64,000 bases of DNA. It comes from Microbacterium helvum. GTDB taxonomy: Bacteria > Actinomycetota > Actinomycetes > Actinomycetales > Microbacteriaceae. The translations under genes and the position numbers were made by a program. The notes below the pieces were generated by a model that did no database searches, was not told where the DNA came from, and worked only from the letters and a program-made list of their open reading frames with translations. The stretch covers positions 274,253 through 338,252 of the forward strand of contig NZ_JACXZS010000004.1 of NCBI RefSeq assembly GCF_014779795.1. Reading direction: 5' to 3'. Below are positions 17,066-24,061 of this stretch, one piece after another (the stretch's first letter is position 1; the number at the start of each line of letters is the position of its first letter).

Positions 17066-17580
17066 CGGCCTCTCTCGGTCGAACGGGCGCGGACGCGGAT
17101 GATGCCGGGGACGACGAGCCACAGCGCGACGATGGCGGCGGCGAGGAGGACGAAGGCCCACCAGAACGCGGACCCGCCGACGACGACATCGAAGACGAAG
17201 GCGACGACGCCGACGATCAGCACCGACACCGTGCCCAGCGCCGTGATCAGGGCGACATGGCCGTAGCGGACGACCGCCGGCTTCACGCCCTGGCGGAACA
17301 CCACACGGTGCAGCGCCACCGGCGCGAGGGCGACGATCGAGCTCAATGCGGCCAGCACGATCAGCGCGAGATAGAAGTCCCGCTGGGCGCCCGTCACCTC
17401 GGCGAACGCGGGCTGGAACGCGAGTGCCAGGAGGAAGCCGGTGAGGATCTGCGTGCCGGTCTGCAGCACGCGCAGCTCCTGCAGCACCTCGCTCCAGTTG
17501 CGGTCGGCGCGCTCCGCAGGGCTCTCGTCGCGACCGTCCATCCGGTCGTCCAGAGGGTTGTCGCGGTGCTCGTCCGGCAT
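17062..17580 (-). CDS. DUF6328 family membrane protein
   Basis: A 172-aa protein with an acidic cytoplasmic N-terminus, the family-typical stretch NWSEVLQELRVLQTGTQIL and four predicted membrane helices. The role is unknown. It precedes and overlaps the nitrilase gene, so it forms a two-gene operon. A CAGGAT box 6 nt upstream of ATG 17580 (minus strand) suggests a leaderless mRNA. Confidence 0.82.
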   Translation of the reverse strand: MPDEHRDNPLDDRMDGRDESPAERADRNWSEVLQELRVLQTGTQILTGFLLALAFQPAFAEVTGAQRDFYLALIVLAALSSIVALAPVALHRVVFRQGVKPAVVRYGHVALITALGTVSVLIVGVVAFVFDVVVGGSAFWWAFVLLAAAIVALWLVVPGIIRVRARSTERGR

Positions 17581-17654
17581 GCGTTCATCCTGTCGCGCGC
17601 GACCGCCTGCGGCAAGCGAGGCGGCCTGTGGCGCGACCCACTCAAAACGCGTGC

Positions 17655-17660
17655 TAGGCT
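17655..17660 (+). promoter_or_regulatory. -10 box of the initiator tRNA gene
   Basis: TAGGCT lies 11 nt before the mature tRNA 5' end, a distance that gives a very short 5' leader. No convincing -35 box is visible 17 bp upstream. Confidence 0.5.
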
Positions 17661-17671
17661 ATTCCTTGTGC

Positions 17672-17745
17672 CGCGGGGTGGAGCAGCTCGGTAGCTCGCT
17701 GGGCTCATAACCCAGAGGTCGCAGGTTCAAATCCTGTCCCCGCAA
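17672..17745 (+). tRNA. initiator tRNA-fMet (CAT anticodon)
   Basis: A complete cloverleaf of 74 nt. The acceptor stem CGCGGGG pairs with CCCCGCA, leaving the C1:A72 mismatch diagnostic of initiator tRNA. The anticodon stem has three consecutive G:C pairs (GGG/CCC) around CTCATAA, a second initiator hallmark. The T arm is GCAGG-TTCAAAT-CCTGT. The 3' CCA is not encoded and must be added after transcription. Confidence 0.97.
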
Positions 17746-17753
17746 CAGAAAAG

Positions 17754-17787
17754 AAGAAAGGGCGTCCCGCACGGGGCGCCCTTTCTT
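17754..17787 (+). terminator. strong hairpin terminator of the tRNA gene
   Basis: AAGAAAGGGCG (17754-17764) pairs perfectly with CGCCCTTTCTT (17777-17787), and CCCG/CGGG extends the stem inward to a 2-nt loop. It begins 8 nt after the tRNA end. The T-rich 3' arm and the A-rich 5' arm make it usable from both directions, and the minus-strand marR gene ends 42 nt further on. Confidence 0.85.
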
Positions 17788-17828
17788 CGTTCCCGCCGCC
17801 CGCCGGCGTGGTCCGCATCACGGCCGGT

Positions 17829-18302
17829 TCACGCGGGCGGGTCCATGGCACGGCCGAGGTCGTCCAGGAACCGCTCGATGAGTTCGAGCTCCCTCTCGTC
17901 GTACGTCAGCGCCATCTCGCGCATCGCGCGCAGTCGCACCCCGAAGATGCGGAAGAACGCCTGCCGGGACTCGTCGGTGAGCACCACGACCCTGCCTCGC
18001 CGGTCGGTGGGATGAGGCTGTCGTCTCACATGGCCGGATCCCTCCAGCCGGTCGAGCAGCTTGGTCGTGGACGCGGTCGAGATCCGCAGGTGCCGGGCGA
18101 TGTCGTGGGGGCTCACGGCACGCCCCTGCTGCTCGCGGATGATGAGCAGCCGCAGCGCCGCGACGTCCGTCGCGTTCATGTCCATGTCGCCCTTCATGCC
18201 GCTGTGCATGCGCTCCATGGCATCGCTCATGCTGCGGATCGACGTCAGCACGCGCATCACCGCGTGCTCGTGATCCGTCTGCGGCAGCCATCTCTCGGAC
18301 AT
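17829..18302 (-). CDS. MarR family regulator, probable carotenoid operon repressor (CrtR-like)
   Basis: A 157-aa winged-helix protein. The DNA-binding core spans about residues 40-110 (DIARHLRISTASTTKLLDRL, then the wing HPTDRRGRVVVLT). ATG 18302 is preceded by GGAGG, which excludes longer in-frame forms. It is divergent from the idi-crt operon, and a perfect palindrome lies between them. In Corynebacterium glutamicum a MarR protein in the same position (CrtR) represses crt genes and responds to geranylgeranyl diphosphate. The same role is inferred here from position and family. Confidence 0.88.
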   Translation of the reverse strand: MSERWLPQTDHEHAVMRVLTSIRSMSDAMERMHSGMKGDMDMNATDVAALRLLIIREQQGRAVSPHDIARHLRISTASTTKLLDRLEGSGHVRRQPHPTDRRGRVVVLTDESRQAFFRIFGVRLRAMREMALTYDERELELIERFLDDLGRAMDPPA

Positions 18303-18345
18303 CGTGGACGTTCCCTCCAACCCGTTGTAGCATCGCACAAAAGAT

Positions 18346-18366
18346 ATTGCTAGCTTGGCTAGCAAT
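18346..18366. promoter_or_regulatory. MarR-type operator between marR and the carotenoid operon
   Basis: Two perfect 9-bp arms, ATTGCTAGC and GCTAGCAAT, flank a TTG spacer. The site ends 17 bp before the idi ATG and overlaps the only room available for the idi promoter and part of the marR leader. It fits a MarR dimer site that could control both genes. Confidence 0.8.
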
Positions 18367-18383
18367 CTGGGAGGAGGAGCCAC

Positions 18384-18935
18384 ATGACCGACACGGACCT
18401 GGTGGTGCTGCTGGACGACGACGGCCAGGCGATCGGCACCGCCCCGAAATCCACCGTCCACGGTGCCGAGACCGCACTCCACCTCGCCTTCTCGTGCCAT
18501 GTCGTCAACGACCGCGGCCAGGTTCTCATCACCCGCCGCGCGCTCGGCAAGCGCACCTGGCCCGGGGTATGGACCAACTCCTTCTGCGGTCACCCCCGCC
18601 CTGCAGAGCAAGTCGTGGCGGCGGTGAGGCGCCACGCCGACCTCGAGCTCGGTCTGACGCTGCACGACCTGGGGGTGGCGCTGCCGCTCTTCCGCTATCG
18701 CGCGACCGACGCCGCCGGCATCGTGGAACACGAAGTCTGCCCCGTCTACATCGCCCGCACCGACGACGAGCCGAGCCTCAATCCCCGTGAAGTGCTCGAC
18801 GCCCGCTGGGTCGAGCCTGCGGACCTCGCCGTCTCGCTCGAGGCGACACCGTGGGCGTTCTCGCCCTGGCTGGTCCTGCAGGCTGAGCGCCTCCGCCTCT
18901 TCAGCGGCGCCGTCGCCCGCAGGAGGGCATCGTGA
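18384..18935 (+). CDS. idi: isopentenyl-diphosphate delta-isomerase, type 1
   Basis: This Nudix-fold enzyme converts IPP to DMAPP, the starter for prenyl chain synthesis. The 183-aa length fits type 1. The conserved NSFCGHPRP carries the catalytic Cys, and the metal-site region reads HEVCPVYIA. ATG 18384 follows a strong GGAGGAGG ribosome site. It is the first gene of the carotenoid operon and overlaps crtE by GTGA (18932-18935). In C. glutamicum idi is not part of the crt operon, so this layout ties precursor isomerisation to pigment synthesis. Confidence 0.95.
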   Translation: MTDTDLVVLLDDDGQAIGTAPKSTVHGAETALHLAFSCHVVNDRGQVLITRRALGKRTWPGVWTNSFCGHPRPAEQVVAAVRRHADLELGLTLHDLGVALPLFRYRATDAAGIVEHEVCPVYIARTDDEPSLNPREVLDARWVEPADLAVSLEATPWAFSPWLVLQAERLRLFSGAVARRRAS

Positions 18936-19980
18936 TCGCCCTCGACCCCGCGGTAGCGACGGCGATCGACGGCTCTCTCGCGCGCATCCGCGAACGAGCC
19001 GACGGGCTGGGCGACGGCTTCGGCGCGCTCGCGGGTGCGGTCGGCCGGGCCGCCCACGGCGGAAAGAGGCTTCGCCCCGCCCTGGTCGTCGCCGCGTTCG
19101 ATGCGTTCGGCGGCGCGGAGGCGCAGCGCCCCGCCGTCCTCTCGGTGGCTGCCGCCTTCGAGCTGCTGCACACGGCGTTCGTCGTCCACGACGACGTCAT
19201 CGACCACGACACCGAGCGCCGGGGTGTTCCGAACATCGGGGGCGAGTTCCGGATCCGTGCCCGCGAGTCCGGCGCGGACGCCGCCGGCGCGGTGACCCTC
19301 GGCGACGCGGCTGCCATCCTGGCCGGAGACCTGCTCCTGCACGAGGCGTTCCGGCTCGTCGCGATGGCCCCCACCGACCCTGCCGTCAAGGACCGCCTGC
19401 TCGCACTGCTGGACGACGCGATCGTGGTGTCCGCCGCCGGCGAGCTCGCCGACGTCGAGAATGCCGTGTCGGCCGCCGCGCCCTCGCGCGCGACGACACT
19501 GCGGACCGCGTTCCACAAGACGGCGGTGTACTCGTTCCGCGCCCCGTTGCAGGCCGGGGCGCTCCTGGCGGACGCGGATCACTCCGCGCTCCGCCTGCTC
19601 GGGGACCTCGGTGGCCGCCTCGGCCTCGCCTTCCAGCTCGTCGACGACCTCATCGGCGCGTTCGGCACCGCCGCGCAGACCGGTCGCGACAGCGGCCCCG
19701 ATCTGCGAGAGACCAAGCAGACGCCCCTGGTCGCTCTCGCCCGCGAATCGGGGCGGCGACCGGCGTCGACGCGGCCCTGGCGCACGCCGCCACCGGTCCC
19801 GTCGCCGTCCGAGAGGCGCAGGCCCTGCTCGCCGGCAGCGGTGCGCGCGAACGTCTGGCCGACCTGGTCGCCGACACGCTGGCCGAGGTCCGCACAGGCT
19901 CGCACGATGGCGCACTCCCGCTGCGGGCGGGCGTGCTGCTGCGCGCGCTCGCGGATGAGATCGAACGAAGGATCCCGTGA
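18932..19980 (+). CDS. crtE: polyprenyl (geranylgeranyl) diphosphate synthase with apparent one-base deletion
   Basis: This enzyme condenses IPP with allylic diphosphates to GGPP, the C20 carotenoid precursor. The first Asp-rich motif (HDDVIDHD) and the second (QLVDDLIG) are intact. After ESG at 19748-19753 the frame breaks: the family-like C-terminus (GAATGVDAALAHAATG onward, ending DEIERRIP) continues in the next frame to the TGA at 19978-19980. One G appears to be missing in the run at 19750-19753. The corrected protein is 349 aa and its stop overlaps crtB by GTGA as elsewhere in the operon. The cause may be a sequencing error, a true mutation or -1 frameshifting. Confidence 0.85.
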
Positions 19981-20855
19981 ACGCTCCCACCACGCAGCTC
20001 GCCACCGGCCTCGCCCTGTACGACCGGACCGCGATGGATGCCGCGGCCGCCGTCATCGCGCGATACTCGACGTCGTTCGGCCTGGCGTGCCGGCTGCTCG
20101 GCCCGCGTCCACGGCCGCACGTGCGCAACATCTACGCGCTGGCGCGCGTCGCCGACGAGGTCGTCGACGGCCCGGCGGTGGAGGCAGGCCTGACGGCCGC
20201 CGAGGCGATGGCCCTGCTGGACCGGCTGGAGGAAGAGTGCCTGTCGGCGGTGGCGCAGGGGTTCAGCGGCAACCTCGTCCTCCACGCATTCGCACGCACC
20301 GCGCGGGAATGCGGCATCGGCGCACCGCTCATCCAGCCGTTCTTCGCGTCCATGCGCGCCGATCTGCAGGTCAGTCGCCACGACGCGGCATCGCACGACG
20401 CCTACGTGTACGGCTCTGCGGAGGTCATCGGGCTGATGTGCCTGCACGTCTTCGTGAACGCGGGGGCGCGGCATCCCTCATCCCCCGATCCTGACCTCGC
20501 GGAAGGGGCCAGACGGCTGGGCGCCGCGTTCCAGGACGTCAACTTCCTGCGCGACCTGCACGACGACCGCGCGCGTCTCGGGCGCGACTACCTCGATCTC
20601 GTCTCGCCCGCCGACCGCGCGGCGGTGCTCGATCGCATCGACCTGGATCTGGCGGCAGCGGCTCGCGTGATCCCGCTGCTTCCCGCGGACTGCCGGCGCG
20701 CCGTCACCGCCGCGCACGATCTGTTCGCCGAGCTCGCCTCGCGGCTGCGGACGTCGTCGGCCGACGACGGTCGGGTGCGGGTGCCCGACGCCGTCAAGGC
20801 GCGGCTGGCCGCACGGGCGATGCTCGGCTTCGCGCCGCGCGGAGCCCGCGCGTGA
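19977..20855 (+). CDS. crtB: phytoene synthase
   Basis: This enzyme joins two GGPP molecules head to head to make phytoene (C40). The 292-aa length is normal. Motifs include YSTSFGLACRLL near the N-terminus, the first Asp-rich region ARVADEVVDG and the second around FLRDLHDDRARLGRDY. GTG 19977 overlaps the corrected crtE stop and the stop overlaps crtI (GTGA), so it is tightly coupled. If crtE is truly frameshifted, translation of crtB by coupling may drop as well. Confidence 0.95.
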   Translation: MNAPTTQLATGLALYDRTAMDAAAAVIARYSTSFGLACRLLGPRPRPHVRNIYALARVADEVVDGPAVEAGLTAAEAMALLDRLEEECLSAVAQGFSGNLVLHAFARTARECGIGAPLIQPFFASMRADLQVSRHDAASHDAYVYGSAEVIGLMCLHVFVNAGARHPSSPDPDLAEGARRLGAAFQDVNFLRDLHDDRARLGRDYLDLVSPADRAAVLDRIDLDLAAAARVIPLLPADCRRAVTAAHDLFAELASRLRTSSADDGRVRVPDAVKARLAARAMLGFAPRGARA

Positions 20856-22417
20856 GCGGGCGACGCGGCGTCGGTCGCGCGGTCGTCGTCGGAGGCGGGA
20901 TCGCGGGGCTCGCGACGGCCGCCCTGCTGTCGCAGGACGGCTGGGAGGTCACCCTGCTGGAGGCCCGCGAAGAGCTCGGAGGGCGTGCCGGCTCGTGGGA
21001 GCACGACGGCTTCCGTTTCGACACCGGACCGAGCTGGTATCTGATGCCGGAGGTGTTCGATCACTTCTTCGCGCTGCTCGGCACCTCGGCCGCGCGCGAG
21101 CTCGACCTCGTTCCCCTCGACCCCGCGTACCGCGTGTACTCGGACCCGGCGACGGGTCTCGCCCCGCTCGATGTGCGCTCGGGTCGCGCCGAGGCGACGG
21201 CGCTGTTCGAGAGCGTCGAGGCCGGAGCCGGCGCCCGGCTGGACGCCTACCTCGATTCTGCCGCCGACGCGTACGATCTCGCCGTCACGCGATTCCTCTA
21301 CGACACCTACGAGACGACGGCCGGCCTTCGTGACCCTGACCTGCTGCGGAGGGCGCCGCGATTGGCCCCGCTGCTCACCCGCACGCTGGCGCGCCACGTC
21401 GAGAGCAGGTTCGCCGATCCGCGGCTGCAGCAGATCCTGGAGTACCCCGCCGTCTTCCTCGGCGGCTCGCCGTACGGCGTGCCGAGTCTCTACCACCTCA
21501 TGAGCCACCTCGATCTCGACGAGCACGTGCTGTACCCGCGCGGCGGATTCACCGAGATCATCCGTGCCGTGACACGGCTGGCCGAGGCATCCGGCGTCCG
21601 CATCCGCACCGGCGCGAGGGTGTCGGCGATCCTCACCGACGCGGGCCGGGCGACCGGCGTCGAGCTGGCGGACGGCGGCCGGGTCGCGGCGGATCTGGTC
21701 GTCTCGGGCGCGGATCTGCACGCGACCGAGACGACGCTGGTGCCGGACGAGCTGCAGACCTATCCCGAGCGATGGTGGCGATCGCGCACCCCGAGCCCGG
21801 GCGCGCTGCTGCTGATGCTGGGCGTGCAGGGTCCGCTCCCCCAGCTCGCGCACCACACGCTGCTGTTCACGCGGGAATGGCGGGCGGGCTTCGACGACAT
21901 CTTCGGCCGGCACCCGCGGATCCCCGACCCGGCGTCGCTGTACGTGTGCCGGCCGAGCGCCACCGATCCCGGCGTCGCGCCCACGGGGCACGAGAACCTG
22001 TTCGTGCTGGTGCCGGTCCCCGCCGACCCCGAGCTCGGACGGGGCGGCATCGACGGCCAGGGCGACGCGGCCGTCGAGTCGGCCGCGGACCGCGTCATCG
22101 CGCAGCTGTCGCAGTGGTGCGCCATCCCCGACCTCGCCCGGCGCGTCGTCGTGCGCCGGACGGTGGCGCCGGGCGATTTCGCCGACGACTTCGGCGCATG
22201 GCGCGGCAACGCGCTCGGCCTCGCGCACACGCTGCGGCAGAGCGCGATGTTCCGCCCGCGCAATGCATCGCGCAAGGTGGACGGACTCGCCTACGTCGGT
22301 GCGTCGACGCTGCCGGGGATCGGGCTGCCGATGTGTCTCATCTCCGCCGAGCTCGTCCTCAAGCGCTCGCGCGGCGACCGGTCGCCCGGCCCACTCGCCG
22401 AACGTGCGAGGGTGTGA
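20852..22417 (+). CDS. crtI: phytoene desaturase (lycopene-forming)
   Basis: A 521-aa FAD-dependent desaturase that converts phytoene to lycopene. The N-terminal Rossmann motif is VVVGGGIAGLATAALL, followed by EELGGRAGSW and GPSWYLMPE. The bacterial-type CrtI C-terminal signature GASTLPGIGLPMCLISAEL is present. The start is GTG 20852, within the GTGA overlap with crtB. The gene lies in the conserved order crtB-crtI-crtYe. Confidence 0.95.
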   Translation: MSGRRGVGRAVVVGGGIAGLATAALLSQDGWEVTLLEAREELGGRAGSWEHDGFRFDTGPSWYLMPEVFDHFFALLGTSAARELDLVPLDPAYRVYSDPATGLAPLDVRSGRAEATALFESVEAGAGARLDAYLDSAADAYDLAVTRFLYDTYETTAGLRDPDLLRRAPRLAPLLTRTLARHVESRFADPRLQQILEYPAVFLGGSPYGVPSLYHLMSHLDLDEHVLYPRGGFTEIIRAVTRLAEASGVRIRTGARVSAILTDAGRATGVELADGGRVAADLVVSGADLHATETTLVPDELQTYPERWWRSRTPSPGALLLMLGVQGPLPQLAHHTLLFTREWRAGFDDIFGRHPRIPDPASLYVCRPSATDPGVAPTGHENLFVLVPVPADPELGRGGIDGQGDAAVESAADRVIAQLSQWCAIPDLARRVVVRRTVAPGDFADDFGAWRGNALGLAHTLRQSAMFRPRNASRKVDGLAYVGASTLPGIGLPMCLISAELVLKRSRGDRSPGPLAERARV

Positions 22418-22420
22418 GTC

Positions 22421-22774
22421 ATGCCTGGGGTCTACCTTCTCGCGATCGTGCTGAGCGCCGCCGGCGTGGCGCTCGTCGACCGGCGGCTGCGCCTGGCCGC
22501 CTGGGCGGCGCCGGGACGCACGGCCGTCGCCGTCGGTGTCGGCACGGCGGTCCTGCTCGCCTGCGACCTCGTCGGCATCGCCGCGGGCGTCTTCGTGAAG
22601 GGCGAGAGCCCGCTGCTGCTCGGTGTCGACCTCGCACCGCACCTGCCCGTCGAGGAGCCGGTGTTCCTCGCCTTCCTCTGCTACCTCGCGCTGGTCGCAT
22701 GGGAGGGCTCGCGCCGCGTGCTCGTCCGGAGGCGAGCGGATGCCGTCACGCCGCGGTCGGAGGCACGCCCATGA
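22421..22774 (+). CDS. crtYe: heterodimeric C50 carotenoid cyclase subunit (CrtYe-like)
   Basis: A 117-aa integral membrane protein with three predicted helices and the family motif LPVEEPVFLAFLCYLALV. Such small proteins work as one half of a heterodimeric lycopene-type cyclase. The gene starts 3 nt after the crtI stop and overlaps the next subunit by ATGA. The ring type formed (epsilon, beta or gamma) cannot be told from sequence alone. Decaprenoxanthin-like (epsilon) is the best guess from gene order. Confidence 0.88.
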   Translation: MPGVYLLAIVLSAAGVALVDRRLRLAAWAAPGRTAVAVGVGTAVLLACDLVGIAAGVFVKGESPLLLGVDLAPHLPVEEPVFLAFLCYLALVAWEGSRRVLVRRRADAVTPRSEARP

Positions 22775-23082
22775 CCTACCTCCTGGTGCTCGCGCCGTTC
22801 CTCGCGGCGACCGCGGTCGCGGTGCTGCTGACCGCGCGACGCCCCGCGTTCTCAGGCCGGATGGCGTCGTCGGCGACGGCCGCCGGCATCCTGATCATCC
22901 TCACCGCGGTCTTCGACAACGTGATGATCGCGCTGGGCCTGTTCACCTACCCCGAAGAGCTCATCTCGGGCGTGCGGATCGGACTCGCGCCGATCGAGGA
23001 CTTCGCGTATCCGCTGTGCGCGGCATTCCTCGTGCCCGCAGTGTTCACGCTCGTCGCGCCCAGGCAGGAGGCCGAGGCATGA
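22771..23082 (+). CDS. crtYf: heterodimeric C50 carotenoid cyclase subunit (CrtYf-like)
   Basis: A 103-aa membrane protein with three predicted helices and the conserved stretch FDNVMIALGLFTY followed by GLAPIEDFAYPL. This is the second half of the heterodimeric cyclase. It starts at ATG 22771, overlapping crtYe by ATGA, and its stop overlaps the crtEb start (ATGA at 23079-23082). Co-translation of the two subunits fits their obligate partnership. Confidence 0.88.
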   Translation: MTYLLVLAPFLAATAVAVLLTARRPAFSGRMASSATAAGILIILTAVFDNVMIALGLFTYPEELISGVRIGLAPIEDFAYPLCAAFLVPAVFTLVAPRQEAEA

Positions 23083-23972
23083 CGGTCGCGGAGCCCCTGA
23101 GCGCGGGACTCGTGGCGCGACGACTCGTGGTGTCGTCACGGCCGGTGAGCTGGATCAACACCGCGTACCCGTTCGCCGCCGCCTACCTCATGACGGTCCG
23201 CGAGATCGACGCGATCCTCGTCGTGGGCACGCTGTTCTTCCTGATCCCCTACAACCTGGCGATGTACGGGATCAACGACGTCTTCGACTACGAGTCCGAC
23301 CTGCGCAACCCGCGCAAGGGCGGTGCACACGGGGCCGTCCTCGACCGGCGGCTGCACCGCATCACCCTCGTGTCAGCAGGGGTGCTGTGCGCGCCCTTCG
23401 TCGTCTTCCTGGTCGTGGCCGGCAGTGCGGCGTCGTGGGCGGTCCTCGCGGCCAGCCTCTTCTTCGTCGTGTTCTACAGCGCTCCCCCGCTGCGGCTGAA
23501 GGAGCGGCCGTTCCTGGACTCGGTCACCAGCAGCATCCACTTCTTCTCTCCCGCGGTGTACGGACTCGTGCTCGCGGGCGCGGTGTGGACGTGGCAGCTC
23601 GCGATGATCATCGTCGCCTTCGCGCTGTGGGGCGTCGCCTCGCACGCGTTCGGGGCCGTGCAGGACGTCGTCGCGGATCGCGAGGCCGGCATCGCCTCGA
23701 TCGCCACCGTCCGCGGGGCACGGTGGACCGTGCGCTTCGCGCTCGGGTGCTACGCCGCCGCGGGCGCGGTGATGCTCGTCACCGCATGGCCCGGGCCGCT
23801 CGCCGCGGTGCTCGCGGTGCCCTACCTCGTGACGATCTGGCCGTACCGGTCGATCGCCGACCGCGACGCCGCCGCCGCGACGGCCGGCTGGCGGCGTTTC
23901 CTGTGGCTCAACCAGTTCTCGGGCTTCGCGGTGACACTGCTGCTCATCTGGTACGCCGCGCTCACCGCCTGA
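23079..23972 (+). CDS. crtEb: lycopene elongase (UbiA-family prenyltransferase)
   Basis: A 297-aa membrane prenyltransferase that adds C5 units to both ends of lycopene, giving C50 flavuxanthin-type products. The UbiA metal site is NDVFDYESD, and a second Asp-rich region is VQDVVADREAG. About eight hydrophobic segments are visible. ATG 23079 is in the ATGA overlap with crtYf; in-frame codons upstream lie inside other genes. It is the last gene of the operon, and a strong hairpin follows. Confidence 0.93.
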   Translation: MTVAEPLSAGLVARRLVVSSRPVSWINTAYPFAAAYLMTVREIDAILVVGTLFFLIPYNLAMYGINDVFDYESDLRNPRKGGAHGAVLDRRLHRITLVSAGVLCAPFVVFLVVAGSAASWAVLAASLFFVVFYSAPPLRLKERPFLDSVTSSIHFFSPAVYGLVLAGAVWTWQLAMIIVAFALWGVASHAFGAVQDVVADREAGIASIATVRGARWTVRFALGCYAAAGAVMLVTAWPGPLAAVLAVPYLVTIWPYRSIADRDAAAATAGWRRFLWLNQFSGFAVTLLLIWYAALTA

Positions 23973-24015
23973 CCCGCCCCTCCGGCCGCACGGGCTCTCC
24001 GGGCACACAGGCCGA

Positions 24016-24045
24016 AGGGCCGCCCGTCCGAGGACGAGCGGCCCT
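24016..24045. terminator. bidirectional hairpin between crtEb and the UPF0182 gene
   Basis: AGGGCCGC (24016-24023) pairs with GCGGCCCT (24038-24045), and CGTCC/GGACG pairs inside it after one unpaired base on each side. It lies between two convergent genes, 44 bp after crtEb and 17 bp after the UPF0182 stop. Confidence 0.8.
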
Positions 24046-24061
24046 GTCGAGCGCAGCAGCG

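Noticed and set aside
17672..17745. tRNA as an integration site of a mobile element
   Set aside because: No integrase gene and no repeat of the tRNA 3' end were seen nearby, and the flanking genes are ordinary chromosomal ones.
18932..20494. 520-aa open frame containing crtE
   Set aside because: After 19753 it encodes an Arg/Gly-rich tail that is an out-of-frame reading of crtE's end and crtB. The real C-terminus lies in the shifted frame ending at 19980.
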